This document shows positions 10,727 through 20,848 of a stretch of DNA of 64,000 bases, in pieces (the stretch's first letter is position 1; every line of letters begins with the position of its first letter). This DNA comes from Erinaceus europaeus (Eukaryota > Chordata > Mammalia > Eulipotyphla > Erinaceidae): contig NC_080172.1 of NCBI RefSeq assembly GCF_950295315.1, positions 118,148,724-118,212,723 on the forward strand, read 5' to 3'. The notes below the pieces were generated by a model. It had not been told where the DNA came from and ran no database searches. It worked only from the letters and a program-made list of their open reading frames with translations. Made by a program: the position numbers and the translations under genes.

Positions 10727-11048
10727 TACTGTAAACAGCAGTGCCTCTGGGGTTGTTTTTTCAGAGCCTTCTCCTCAATTACCCATCTTCTCACAGATCG
10801 TTTGACTGCTCCCTCGCATTTAGGTAACCACTGTGGCTTTTAACACACCGATGCGTGTTTAAAGGATCACGTGACTCCCACAGCAGTCTGGCCCCCTTGC
10901 TCGTCTCAGAAGGTCCATCCCTTCAAGTTGAGAACACAAAGCCTTTTTCCAACCGGCACTCCCGGCATTCCCCAGCTGTATGTGACACCATTGGCCTCTT
11001 CTTCCTTATCCACACCCTCTTTCTCTAGTCTGACATCACTTTCCTGCT
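10727..11048. other. Unique non-coding sequence
   Basis: No repeat or coding signal recognised. It is pyrimidine-rich towards the right end. Confidence 0.55.
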
Positions 11049-11060
11049 ATATTTCAGAAT

Positions 11061-11336
11061 TTTTTCTCCGTTTTTTTTGTTCTTGTTGGTAATCATTGTT
11101 GTAGTCATTATTGTTGTTACTGATGTCGATGTTGTTGGATAGGACAGAGAGAAGTGGAGAGAGGAGGGGAAGACAGAGAGAGGGAGAGAAAGAAAGACAC
11201 CCACAGACCTGCTTCACCGCCTGTGAAGCGACTCCCCTGCAGGTGGGGAGCCGGGGGCTCGAACCGGGATTCTTACGCTGGTCTTTGTGCTTCTCTCCAT
11301 GTGCACTTAACCCGCTGTGCTACTGCCCGGCCCCCG
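11061..11336 (-). mobile_element. SINE-A, short form, antisense, with TSD
   Basis: From TTTTTCTCCG through GGATAGGACAGAGAGAAGTG to GCTACTGCCCGGCCCC. The 12 bp repeat ATATTTCAGAAT lies at 11049-11060 and 11337-11348. Confidence 0.94.
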
Positions 11337-11348
11337 ATATTTCAGAAT

Positions 11349-11515
11349 ATTTTTTTATTGTATCTCCCATATACGAGGCACAGAGAAACAGAGAGAGTAT
11401 AAAGAGAGGAAGAAGCCAGAGCAGCAGCACTGTGGTACAGGCACTGCCAGGGGGCAAACCGGCAGCCTCCGGTGCAGAAGCCCAGCTCTCTGCCAGCTGA
11501 GCCATTTCCCAAGCA
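11349..11515 (-). mobile_element. SINE-E, antisense, old
   Basis: T-rich start, CACAGAGAAACAGAGAGAGT, then CAGCTGAGCCATTTCCC. It resembles the antisense tRNA-like end of a diverged SINE. Assignment is by general plan only. Confidence 0.5.
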
Positions 11516-11654
11516 CAGCTCCCCAGGCCTGGTGCCTGCCCCGTGGCTGCCGCTTCCCTGTGTGCTGGGCCGCCAGGCCACTTCTGTCTAGCCGTAACCT
11601 GACAGCGGGCTCCTCCAGGCTCTGTGCTGGGCTGTCCTCCCCTCACGGGAGCAT

Positions 11655-11778
11655 CCATTTATTCATCTATTTATTTGAAAGGACAGAGAGACTAAGGAGA
11701 GACAGGGAGACACCTGCACACCTGCTTCACTGCCAGTGAAACTTGCCCTGCAGGTGGGGCCTGGAGGCTTCAACCTGT
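11655..11778 (-). mobile_element. SINE-D fragment, antisense
   Basis: ATTTGAAAGGACAGAGAGAC, GAGACACCTGCACACCTGCT, CTGCAGGTGGGGCCTGGAGG. It stops before the head. Confidence 0.75.
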
Positions 11779-11780
11779 TA

Positions 11781-12202
11781 TTTATTTTTTTCTTTTAGTT
11801 ATTTATTTACTTATTTTGGATAGGGACAAAGAGAAATTGAAAGGAATGGGGAAGGTAGAGATGAAGAGAAAGAGACACCAGGGGTCGGGTGGTAGCGCAC
11901 TGGGTTAAGTGCCCATGGCGTGAAGCCTAAGGACTGGTGCAGGGATCCTGGTTCAGGGCCCCGGCCCCTCTCCTGCAACAACAATAGGGAGACAAAATGG
12001 CCTCCAGGAGCAGTGGTTTGTAGTGTAGGCACCAAGACCCAGCCATAACCCTGGAGGCAGAGAGAGAGAGGGGGGGGGGAGACTAAGGGAGTCCTGCAGC
12101 AACAAGGCTTCCCCCGGCAGGTAGGGGCCAGGGGCTTGAACCTGGGTCCTTGTGCACTGCAGTGTGTGTGCTCAAACAGGTGTGCCACCACCTGGCCCTG
12201 CG
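11781..12202 (-). mobile_element. SINE-D, antisense, split by a SINE-A
   Basis: Left part 11781-11881 (TTTTGGATAGGGACAAAGAG) and right part ~12063-12202 (GGGGCTTGAACCTGGGTCCT ... CCACCACCTGGCCCTG) are the two halves of one copy. Confidence 0.82.
11882..12062 (+). mobile_element. SINE-A, nested, central block deleted
   Basis: Head GGGGTCGGGTGGTAGCGCAC runs to CCCCTCTCCTGCAACAACAA and then straight to the long 3' module (CCTCCAGGAGCAGTGGTTTG). The hinge, CT-rich body and most of the AACAATAA block are missing. Confidence 0.82.
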
Positions 12203-12360
12203 TTCTCCTTAGACAGTCACATCCAGCTTCATGTTTCAGTTACCACAGTCTTTAACCAGCCCCTTTCCCATCCCCCAACTGCAACGGGCAGGCCTGGGAA
12301 CTGGCCCCTGGGAATGGTTGGCGCTCAGCATACTATTACCAAAAGAGAAGGGGATGCCGA

Positions 12361-12481
12361 GGGCAGGGGAGACAGCATAATGGTCATGCAAACAGACTCT
12401 TACACCTGAGGCTCCCAGGTCCCAGGTTTGATCCCCAGCACTACCATCAGCCAGATCTGAGCAGGGCCCTGGGAAAAAAAG
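12361..12481 (+). mobile_element. SINE-C
   Basis: GGGCAGGGGAGACAGCATAA, GGTCATGCAAACAGACTC, GTTTGATCCCCAGCACTACC, short A-tail. Confidence 0.87.
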
Positions 12482-13013
12482 CCTTCCAAAGCAGATGGAC
12501 CCTACAGGTGTGTTCTGGGTAAGCTCATGCACGTGGAAGACTCCTGATCTGAAGCAGGACTGAGTACCAGCAAGAAGAAGAGAAAAAGGAAAAATAAAAC
12601 AAATATGCCAGTTTTCTTTGAAGACAGAACACTGTTCTGTAGACAACTTAGACCTGCTTTTTCCCCTCCAGCATCTTGAAAGAAGATGTAGCAAGAAGGG
12701 GCCACAGAGACGTCACTAGCAGCAGCCCCCTTCTCACACACAGCCCAGGGCTTCAGTCCAAGAACATCTCTCCCACCACCGTCACCGCAGGGCTCTCGTT
12801 CTGTTTCTCCAGCAGGCGCCTGAGAGGGCTCGCAGCTGCCTTCCGCTGGCCCAGAAGTTTGTGTCTCCTGACCTCCGCTGTATCTTGCACAGAAGTGCAG
12901 AAAGGCCGCTCACATGCAGCCCAGCTGTTGGGATTTTTTATGTGCATACTTGGAGGGATTCATGTTTGGTTTGTTAAACTGACCGGCCAGCTGTGCACCA
13001 GGCTAGGCATGAA
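12482..13013. other. Unique non-coding sequence
   Basis: The longest frames (up to ~180 codons when the next SINE is included) cross a repeat boundary and show no domain or codon pattern. No gene called. Confidence 0.55.
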
Positions 13014-13196
13014 CTATATTTATTTATTTGATGGAGACAGCCAGAAATCGAGGGGGCAAGGGGTGGTGGAGAGAGAGACAGAGAGGTATCTGCAACGCTG
13101 CTTCACCACTTGCAAAACTTTGCCCCTGCAGGTGGGGACGGGGTTTGCTCGTTGTAACCTGTGTGCTCCGCCAGGTGCGCCACCACCCTGCCCGGG
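13014..13196 (-). mobile_element. SINE-D, antisense
   Basis: TATATTTATTTATTTGATGG, GAGACAGCCAGAAATCGAGG, CTGCAGGTGGGGACGGGG, CACCACCCTGCCCGGG. Confidence 0.87.
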
Positions 13197-13700
13197 AGTG
13201 GTCTCTGACAGCACCTGCGGCTGATGGGTCCCCCTCCTCCCTGCTGGGTTCTTTGAGGCTGGGTGTGGCCTCCTGCTCTGTCCCCAAGGAAAGTCTGTCT
13301 CCTCTCCCCACCGTACAATCCCCTCTTAGCTTGTGCTCTCCACACACACCCCCCCGGCTCCTTGGGGTAGGGCCTGGGAGTCCAGCATGGTCGGCACAGG
13401 TCTGCAAGGGTGCTGGGCTTGTATGGGGCCTGTGAGGAGACTCCCGTGGCGGGCCAGAGACAGTCCACGTGGCCATGCAGGGCACAGACCTGGGTCACTC
13501 TCCTACCTTTCAGGAACCTTCCTTTGTCCCAGGTAGGCATTGTAATGTTCTGCTCTGGATGAAACTTTACCAGATGCAGAACTGACAGAGGAGCTAAGTG
13601 ACAGGAATGATGTGGCCCAGGCTCATAAAAGGCCAGTGTGAAAGATCAGAGTAGCCACCAAGTGGAAAATCAATTGTTTAGATGCTGTTTACGTGGCCTG
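13197..13700. other. Unique GC-rich non-coding sequence
   Basis: Rich in CTCC and CCCC runs. Open frames on both strands overlap SINE-D and look like shadows. No splice-bounded exon could be supported. Confidence 0.5.
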
Positions 13701-13705
13701 GGGCA

Positions 13706-13826
13706 CGTGGGGGTGGGAGGACAGCATAATCAAACCAATGGTAACAAAATAAAATAGACACCAAAGGTCCCAGGTTCGATCCTCAGCACCACCATAAACC
13801 AGAGCTGAGTAGTTCCCTGGCAGAAA
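13706..13826 (+). mobile_element. SINE-C
   Basis: GGGAGGACAGCATAATCAAA, CCAGGTTCGATCCTCAGCAC, CACCATAAACCAGAGCTGAG. Its A-tail has turned into the following GGAA array. Confidence 0.85.
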
Positions 13827-13867
13827 AGGAAGGAAGGAAGGAAGGAAGGAAGGAAGGAAGGAAGGAA
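13827..13867. repeat. (GGAA)n microsatellite
   Basis: Ten GGAA units, derived from the tail of the preceding SINE-C. Confidence 0.96.
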
Positions 13868-13906
13868 ATGCCATTGACATGGTCCAGTGGGGGTCCCCAG
13901 CCCAAT

Positions 13907-14213
13907 TCTTTTTTTTATTTTATTTTATTTTTTTCCTCCTCCAGGGTTATTGCTGGGCTCGGTGCCTGCACCATGAATCCACCGCTCCTGGAGGCCATTT
14001 TTTCCCCCTTTTGTTGCCCTTGTTGTAGCTTCGTTGTGGTTATTATTATTGCCCTTGTTGATGCAATTCGTTGTCAGATAGGACAGAGAGAAATGGAGAG
14101 AGGAGGGGAAGACAGAGAGGGGGAGAGAAAGATAGACACCTGCAGACCTGCTTCACTGCCTGTGAAGCGACTCCCCTGCAAGTGGGGAGCCGGGGGCTTG
14201 AACTAGGATTCTT
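13907..14213 (-). mobile_element. SINE-A, long form, antisense, left part
   Basis: A well preserved copy that stops at CTTGAACTAGGATTCTT. Its remaining antisense head resumes at 14919. The ~700 bp between are later insertions. Confidence 0.9.
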
Positions 14214-14214
14214 T

Positions 14215-14680
14215 TGTTGGTATGCATGAGACCCTTTCTGTTTCATTTGGTTTAAATCCCCACTGCTTAACACTATTCTATTTACATAACCACTTCATTC
14301 TATTTACATAACCGCTGTTAACAAGTTCCACCCTCCCTCCAGGGCATTTGTGGTTCAGTGATAGGATTCTCGCCTGCTCCATCCCCTCCTTGTCACACCC
14401 TGATCCCTTCTTTGTCACACCCTGATTTTCACCAGTCACTTTTATCTCCACCCTCTCTATGTCACATCCTGTTTCCACTTTACTTGGCAAGTATATATAA
14501 AGACAGCATTGTGAGTTTTAGAGTACTGTACTTTGGGTTTAACTTAGCTCGTCTTAGATTGTGCTGCGTCCTGCATGAATAAAGAGATACTGCCTACAGC
14601 TCAACCATGAGTCCCTGGTCGTCAGTTACCCGCCCGTGAAGCCAGCCCGGCGAAAACAACCTAACCCATCGAAAACAACA
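14215..14680 (+). mobile_element. Solo LTR of an endogenous retrovirus, 466 bp
   Basis: Starts TGTTGGTATGCATGAGACCC and ends CATCGAAAACAACA. A TATA box (TATATAAA, 14494-14501) and a polyadenylation signal (AATAAA, 14578-14583) sit in normal LTR order. A 6 bp TSD, TTCTTT, flanks it at 14209-14214 and 14681-14686. There is no internal retroviral region, so this is a solo LTR left by LTR-LTR recombination. A 6 bp TSD is typical of class II (betaretrovirus-like) elements; the class call is an inference. Confidence 0.85.
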
Positions 14681-14918
14681 TTCTTTTATTTATTTATTTT
14701 ATTTTTATAAAAGCTACATGCCACTGAGAACAGGTGAAAGAGAAAAAGGCCTAGTGGTAGCCATGTCCTGTGAGTCAGCTTCTTCTTCTTCTTTTTTAAC
14801 TTTTATTTATTTCTTCTTTTCTTTTTTTCTTTTTTCTTTTTTTTTAAATTTCTTTATTGGAAATTAATGTTTTACATTTGACAGTAAATACAATAGTTTG
14901 TACATGCATAATATTTCC
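14681..14918 (-). mobile_element. 5'-truncated L1 with apparent 3' transduction, antisense
   Basis: On the minus strand it reads: L1 3' end (14918 to ~14852, with TACATGCATAATATTTCCC in plus-strand orientation), a poly-A stretch (~14850-14790), ~85 bp of non-L1 sequence, then a second A-rich tail with AATAAATAAATAAAA (to 14681). A 17 bp direct repeat, CTTGAACTAGGATTCTT / CTTGAACTGGGATTCTT, lies at 14197-14213 and 14919-14935. It brackets the L1 piece plus the LTR. Confidence 0.7.
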
Positions 14919-15000
14919 CTTGAACTGGGATTCTTATGCTGGTCCTTGTGCTTTGCACCATGTGCACTTAACCTGCTGTGCTACTGCCCAGCTCCCCAGG
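14919..15000 (-). mobile_element. SINE-A antisense, right part (tRNA head)
   Basis: TTATGCTGGTCCTTGTGCTT ... GCTACTGCCCAGCTCCCC completes the SINE-A that begins at 13907. Confidence 0.88.
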
Positions 15001-15059
15001 CATCCTTGAATTAAAACCCTATAAGGCCTTTTGTTTTTAAATCTTTTTTAATACACTTC

Positions 15060-15261
15060 TTTTTTAAACATCTTATTTATTTGATAGAGACAGAGAGAAA
15101 TTACAGGGAGGGGAGAGAGAGAGGGAGACACCAAGACACCTGCAGACCTTCTCTATCACTTGTGACTTTCCCCCCATACAGGTGGGAACTGGGGGCTTGA
15201 ACCCAGGTCCTTGTGCACTGTGATGTAAGCACATAACCAGGTGAGCTACCACCTGGCCCTG
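15060..15261 (-). mobile_element. SINE-D, antisense
   Basis: ATTTGATAGAGACAGAGAGA, CACCTGCAGACCTTCTCTAT, AGCTACCACCTGGCCCTG. Confidence 0.87.
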
Positions 15262-15295
15262 TAAGATCTATTCTCGTTTAAACCTGTTTCTGTTG

Positions 15296-15460
15296 TGGCC
15301 TGGGAGGTGGAACAGTGGACAAACCAGTGTTCTGAAAGCATGAGGTCCTGAATCATTCCTCCAGAATCACATGTGCTGAATTGATGCTCTGATTTTCTCT
15401 CTCCTTATTCTCTCTTACTAATAAATTAATAATGATGATGATAATAATAATAATAATAAC
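15296..15460 (+). mobile_element. SINE-B
   Basis: GGCCTGGGAGGTGGAACAGT, GGTCCTGAATCATTCCTCCA, CTAATAAATTAATAATGATG tail. More diverged than other B copies. Confidence 0.82.
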
Positions 15461-15463
15461 CTT

Positions 15464-15840
15464 GGGGCTGGATGGTGGTGCACCCAGTTAAGCGCATGTG
15501 GCATGAAGTGCAAGGTCCTGCCGAAGGATCCAGGTTCATGCCCCTGGCTCCTCACCTGCAGGAGGTCCCTTCATGAGCGGTGAAGTAGGTCTGCAGGTGT
15601 CTTGTCTTCCTCTCCCCCTCTCTGTCTCCCCCTCCTCTCTCCATTTCTCTCTGTCCTATCCAACAATGACGACAACAATAACAATTACAACAATAAAACA
15701 ACAAGGGCAACAAAAGGGAATAAATAAATAATTTAAAAAAAGAGGAAAAGAAGAAAAAAATCCACCAGGAGTAGTGGATTCAAAATGCTGACACTGAGCC
15801 CCAGTGATAACCCTGGAGATAAAAACAAAACGAAAAAAAC
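15464..15840 (+). mobile_element. SINE-A, long form
   Basis: GGGGCTGGATGGTGGTGCAC head, GGGCAACAAAAGGGAATAAA, then a spacer and the 3' module (CACCAGGAGTAGTGGATTCA). Both the short-form tail and the long-form module occur in one copy. Confidence 0.9.
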
Positions 15841-17166
15841 ATGTAACTGTAGAATTCTAGATCAGAGGAAGAGCGGACTTTCAAGTTTGGGGGGGCCCCC
15901 CTCACTTATCACGTAGTTTTTGATTAAGGAGCCGTAGGAGTTGACAGCTCAATCAGTTAGCATCTGAGAAGGCTTTTGGTTACGATGATGACGGTGACAA
16001 AAAAGAAATAACCAAGAAGGTAAGTGTTTGCTGAAGGCTCGCCCCACACAGCTGTGTTTATCTGTTGGGCTCAACAGCCTACTCCTCAAGCCCACCGCTC
16101 AGGGCCCTTTAGATGCTTTGTTTATTTAGTGCCTCTTTCAACACCCTGAAGCTTTGACCCACGCCTTCTGTGAAGAACAGGGAAGTTCTGGGGAGCAGAG
16201 TCTCTAGATGGGAAAGTGGTTCCGAGCCCTTCTGTTCCTCAGGGCACTATGAACCACTTGTGTACCTTTCACTTCTGGGCCCCAGTCAAAAAAACCTGCT
16301 TCTAATTTGGAGTGGACCACTTCAGGGCTTATAAAAAAAAAAAATGAAAGGACTGCTTTGGGGTGAAAAAGTCATGTTCTGAGGCACAGAGGAACAAAAA
16401 CCACAAACAACCCAGGGGCTTGCTGTCTCTTTTGACCTGCGCTGAAAATGTCACTATGGTGACGGTCTCCATAAACAGTTGCTAGAGCACAAGATGAAGA
16501 GGCGGGCGGGAGTGAGCCGGAGCGAGCTCCACCCGGGCGACCTGCAGTTATTCTGGGGATCAAGGCGGTGTCATCTGGGGTAAACGTGGAATGCAGAGAT
16601 CTGTTCTTTTAATAATCATTCCCCTTCTTTTGTGAGGCTGAACAAAGGCCTGGCAAATCAGTCCTTTTGTGCTCACAGAAGCACTGACCCAGCATCTTGA
16701 GGACGGCAGAGGCAGTGCAGCCAAGAGGAATGGAAATAACTGTGGAGAGCAGATGGCGGGCCATGCTGCTCACGCCCTTGGCCCCTGAAGCTCTGCTGAG
16801 CCTGGTGTGGAGTCCAAGGGTGGAACAAGAGTGATGACCTGGGGAGAGGCTGGCTCAGCTGAAAGGCTGGGCTTGGGACTCCAGGGAATAGAGCTTGGTT
16901 GCCTGCCCCTGGCCTTGATTCCTGGCCCAGGAGGGAGGAGGGAAGCCTCTGCAAGGCTGCAGTCTCTGGTCTCCAGGGGGAGTCGCTATCTGCTGCCCAC
17001 GACACCTGCCACTCCTGTCCTCATGCTGGTCTCTTTGAGCCCCTGACTCAGCAAGCTCTAGTCCCCAAGGCTGAACTGTTTTTCGCACCAAGAAAAAACT
17101 CATCCACTGAACTGCTTCCTGAAACCTAAAACTTTTAGTCTTAACCCTTAGCCTCTTGCTCTCCTT
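15841..17166. other. Unique non-coding sequence, 1.3 kb
   Basis: The longest repeat-free interval in the left half. It has a small CpG-containing patch near 16500-16550 (GGCGGGCGGGAGTGAGCCGG). Frames of up to 120 codons overlap on both strands without coding character. No exon can be supported from sequence alone. Confidence 0.55.
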
Positions 17167-17333
17167 CTTTCCTTCCTTCCTTCCTTCCTTCCTTCCTTCC
17201 TTCCTTCCTTCCATCCTTCTATCCTTCCTTCCTTCCTTCCTTCCTTCCTTCCTTCTATCCTTCCTTCCTTCCTCCCTCCCTCATTTCCCTTTCTCCCTCC
17301 TCCCCTCCCTCTTCCTTCCTTCCTTTCTTTTTC
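17167..17333. repeat. (CCTT)n / pyrimidine-rich microsatellite
   Basis: Long CCTT runs broken by ATCCTTCT and CCTCCCTC. It lies next to the T-tail of an antisense SINE-A and probably grew from it. Confidence 0.95.
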
Positions 17334-17334
17334 T

Positions 17335-17619
17335 TTTAAAATATTTATTGATTTATTCCCTATTGTTGCCCTTATTGTTTTATTGTTGTAGTTATTGTTG
17401 TTACTGATGTCATCATTGTTGGCTAGGACAGAGAGAAATAGAGAGAGGAGGGGAAGACAGAGAGAGGGAAAGAAAGACAGACACCTGCAGACCTGCTTCA
17501 ACACCTGTGAAGCGACTCCCTTGCAGGTGGGGAGCCGGGGGCTCGAACTGGGATCTTTACACTGGTCCTTCCACTTTGTGCCACCTGCGCTTAACCCACT
17601 GTGCTACCATCCAACTCCC
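17335..17619 (-). mobile_element. SINE-A, short form, antisense
   Basis: AAAATATTTATTGATTTATT, TTGTTGCCCTTATTGTTTTA, GGACAGAGAGAAATAGAGAG, ending CTACCATCCAACTCCC. Confidence 0.92.
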
Positions 17620-18073
17620 GATATCTGTATTTTTAATAGCTATTGGGGGAGGAAGAGTAGATGGCAAAAAAGATAGGCTGAGTAACTCTCCTGTGAAATA
17701 AATGTCAAAATGTATTTCGATAAACTTGCCCAGGTCTGTCTGCCTCCACAGCCATGCTGCTCCTATTATACACTAACAGGGAGGCGGGCTGGCAAAGCCA
17801 CAATTTCCATGTGACTCAGGTTCAAGCCCAGCCTCCACCGCTTCAGTACTACACTTTCTTACTGCCAGATTTCTTTCTGGAAAACTCAGTCCAAGGCAGT
17901 GAGACCCCGGAGATGACATTCAAATACGTGGTCTGGGTAGGCTGTGCTCACAAAAACCCCATCTCCCACTATTATTCAGAAAGAAGCTGAAAGAAAGCAA
18001 TGGTGATCTGAGTCACAATGAATGTAGCTGTGACTGTTTTGCAGTGACTTTAAATGATTTCAAGAATATGGTG
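17620..18073. other. Unique sequence, possible SINE-E trace
   Basis: A phrase near 17780-17850 (GGTTCAAGCCCAGCCTCCAC) has a B-box-like look, but no complete element can be drawn. Confidence 0.4.
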
Positions 18074-18312
18074 AAGGGCCAGGCTGTGGTGTACCAGGTC
18101 GAGCGCACACATTACAATGCTTGAGGACCCGGGTTCAAGCTCCCGGTCCCCACCTGCAGAGGGACCTTCATATGCCGTGAAACAGGGTTGCAGCTCTCTC
18201 TCTCTCTCTCTCTCTTTCTCTTTCTCCAACTCCCCATCTTCTCAACTTTTATCTGTCTCTATTTGATACAAATAAGTAAAATATTAAAAATATCTAAATA
18301 AACAGAAAGAAA
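18074..18312 (+). mobile_element. SINE-D
   Basis: GGGCCAGGCTGTGGTGTACC, GGACCCGGGTTCAAGCTCCC, then a (CT)n-expanded body (18194-18230) and TCTGTCTCTATTTGATACAA with A-tail. Confidence 0.87.
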
Positions 18313-18352
18313 AGCAGTCTGTTTTCTCATATTTAAAAAAGAAAAATCCAGG

Positions 18353-19452
18353 CCCCACACGTATGGACATCTAATCTTTGACAAAGGGGCCCAGACTATT
18401 ACATGGGGAAAGCAGAGTCTCTTCAACAAATGGTGTTGGAAACAATGGGTTGAAACATGCAGAAGAATGAAACTGAATCACTGTATTTCACCAAATACAA
18501 AAGTAAATTCCAAGTGGATCAAGGACTTGGATGTTAGACCACAAACTATCAAATACTTAGAGGAAAATATTGGCAGAACTCTTTTCCACATAAATTTTAA
18601 AGACATTTTCAATGAAACAAATCCAATTACAAAGAAGATTAAGGCAAGTATAAACCTATGGAACTACATCAAATTAAAAAGCTTCTTCACAGCAAAAGAA
18701 ACCACTACCCAAACCAAGAGACCCCTCACAGAATGGGAGAAGATCTTTACATGCCATCAGATAAGAGTTTAATAACCAACATATATAAAGAGCTTGCCAG
18801 ACTCAACAACAAGACAACAAATAACCCCATACAAAAATGGGGGGAGGACACGGACAGAATATTCACCACAGAAGAGATCCAAAAGGCCGAGAAACACATG
18901 AAAAAATGCTCCAAGTCTCTGATTGTCAGAGAAATGCAAATCAAGACAACAATGAGATACCACTTCACTCCTGTGAGAATGTCATACATCAGAAAAGGTA
19001 ACAGCTGCAAATGCTGGAGAGGGTGTGGGGTCAAAGGAACCCTCCTACATTGCTGGTGGGAATGCAAATTGGTCCAACCTCTGTGAAGAACAGTCTGGAG
19101 AACTCTCAGAAGGCTAGAAATGGACCTACCCTGTGACCCTGCAATTCCTCTCCTGGGGACAGATCCTAAGGAACCCAACATATCCATCCAAAAAGATCTG
19201 TGTACACATATGTTCTTGGCAGCACGATTTGTAATAGCCAAAACCTGGAAGCAACCCAGGTGTCCAACAACAGATGAGTGGCTGAGCAAGTTGTGGTCTA
19301 TATACACAATGGAATACTACTCAGCTGTAAAAAATGGTGACTTCACCGTTTTCAGCCCAGCTTGGATGGACCTTGAAAAAATCATGTTGAGTGAAATAAG
19401 TCAGAAACAGAAGGATGAATATGGGATGATCTCACTCTCAGGCCGAAGTTGA
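18353..19452 (+). pseudogene. Truncated L1 ORF2 (C-terminal part), broken
   Basis: The translated plus strand shows the cysteine-rich C-terminal region of mammalian L1 ORF2: CWRGCG and [13 protein letters not shown] near 19011-19083, then IAKTW and YTMEYYSAVKNGDF near 19237-19344. The endonuclease and reverse transcriptase domains are absent through 5' truncation. The frame shifts between about 18700 and 18780, and an in-frame stop lies at 19084-19086. It cannot make a working protein. Confidence 0.93.
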
Positions 19453-19704
19453 AAAACAAGATCAGAAAATAAAACACAAGTCGAACCTGAACTGGAATTG
19501 GCATATTGCACCAAAGTAAAAGACTCTGGGGTGGGTGGGTGAGGAGAATACAGGTCCATGAAGGGTGATAAATGACATAGTGGGGGTTGTATTGTTAAAT
19601 CGGAAACTGGGGAATGTTATGCATGTACAAACTATTGTATTTACTGTTGAATGTAAAACATTAATTCCCCAATAAAGAAATAAATTTAAAAAAAATAAAT
19701 AAAT
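18353..19704 (+). mobile_element. L1 LINE, 5'-truncated, 1.35 kb, with TSD
   Basis: Holds the 3' end of L1: C-terminal ORF2, the 3' UTR, AATAAAG and an A-rich tail. Near-identical flanks AAAAAAGAAAAATCCAGG and AAAAAAGAAAAACCCAGG at 18335-18352 and 19705-19722 are the TSD. This is the best preserved L1 piece in the window. It explains how the SINEs could have moved, since SINEs of this type use L1 machinery. Confidence 0.95.
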
Positions 19705-19722
19705 AAAAAAGAAAAACCCAGG

Positions 19723-19959
19723 ATACAAAATGTTTGTCCATGGAGATGGCGATGTCTAAGCACACATGTGAAGTGTAGACATTCTTCATGTATACTGACA
19801 GGGAAGCAGCTATAAATGTGGCCAGAGCTGTGTGATGTGTTTCGGAAATGCCCCCCCCCCACAACTGATCTTTGTGAATATGGCAAATTACCTTGCAATC
19901 TTAAAAAATGCACATTTTGCTTAGAAGTCTTGTAGCTTTGTCCATAGAAAGCATGACGC
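19723..19959. other. Unassigned sequence
   Basis: No element recognised. It includes a short poly-C run at 19851-19860. Confidence 0.5.
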
Positions 19960-19961
19960 AG

Positions 19962-20248
19962 GGAGTCGGGCAGTGGCTCAGCGGGTTAAGCACATGTGGC
20001 ATGAAGCGCAAGGACTGGCGGAAGGATCCTAGTTCGAGCCCCCGGCTCCCCACCTGCAGGGGAGTCGCTTCACAGGCGGTGAAGCAGGTCTGCAGGTGTC
20101 TGTCTCTCTCTCCCCCTCTCTGTCTTCCCCTCCTCTCTCCATTTCTCTCTGTACTATCCAACAATGACATCAATAACCACAACAATGTTAGACAACAAGG
20201 GCAACAAAAAGGAAAATAAATATTTATAAAAAAATTTAAAAAAAGAAA
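19962..20248 (+). mobile_element. SINE-A, short form, with TSD
   Basis: GGAGTCGGGCAGTGGCTCAG to an A-rich tail. GAAAGCATGACGCAG (19947-19961) and GAAAGTATGACGCAG (20249-20263) match at 14 of 15 bases. Confidence 0.95.
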
Positions 20249-20509
20249 GAAAGTATGACGCAGCATCCTACCATGACTCCATCCTGACTTCCCTGAGCAA
20301 AGGCCCTCACCAGTATGTCCCAAAGTCTCCCCTCCCCTGAGCCCTGCCCCACTAGTGAAAGACAGAGACAGGCTGGGGGTGTGGGTCCACCTGCCAACAC
20401 CCACGTCCAGTGGAGAAGCAATGACAGAAGCCAGAACTCCCACCTTCTGCTCCCCATAGAGAATTTGGGTCCATGCTCCCAGAGGGACAAAGGACAAGGG
20501 GAGATGAGG

Positions 20510-20549
20510 ACTCCAGTGGCGCAATCGGTTAGCACGCGGCATTTCTACA
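20510..20549 (+). pseudogene. 5' half of a tRNA-Ile(UAU), retroposed fragment
   Basis: CTCCAGTGGCGCAATCGGTT followed by AGCACGCGGC and a short run into the anticodon loop. This matches the 5' half of mammalian tRNA-Ile(UAU) over about 38 bases with about five differences, from my knowledge of that tRNA. The T arm, B box and acceptor 3' strand are absent. GACAAGGG (20493-20500) before it and GAACAGGG (20550-20557) after it look like a diverged TSD. That pattern fits a tailless retropseudogene. Confidence 0.72.
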
Positions 20550-20558
20550 GAACAGGGA

Positions 20559-20848
20559 AGTCGGCAGTCCGGTGGTAGCACAGCGGGTTAAGAGCACATG
20601 GTGCAAAGCGCAAGGGCCTGGCTTAAGGATCCCAGTTCCAGCCCCCGGCTCCCCACCTGCAGGGGAGTCACTTCACAGGCGGTGAAGCAGGTCTGCAGGT
20701 GTCTGTCTTTCTCTCCCCCTCTCTGTCTTCCCCTCCTCTCTCCATTTCTCTCTGTCTTATCCAACAACAACGACATCAATAACAACAACAATACCTACAA
20801 CAATAAAACAACAAGGGCAACAAAAAGGAAATAAATACTTTAAAAAAT
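20559..20848 (+). mobile_element. SINE-A, short form
   Basis: AGTCGGCAGTCCGGTGGTAG head, complete body, AACAAGGGCAACAAAAAGGA and tail. It splits ATR copy 2 at the AACAGGGAAG position. Confidence 0.92.

Noticed and set aside
12676..13224. A 182-codon frame as a protein-coding exon
   Set aside because: It crosses into an antisense SINE-D, has no recognisable domain, and opposing frames of similar size exist.
16500..16560. Short GC-rich patch as a CpG island
   Set aside because: Only about 60 bases long with few CpGs, too small for an island.
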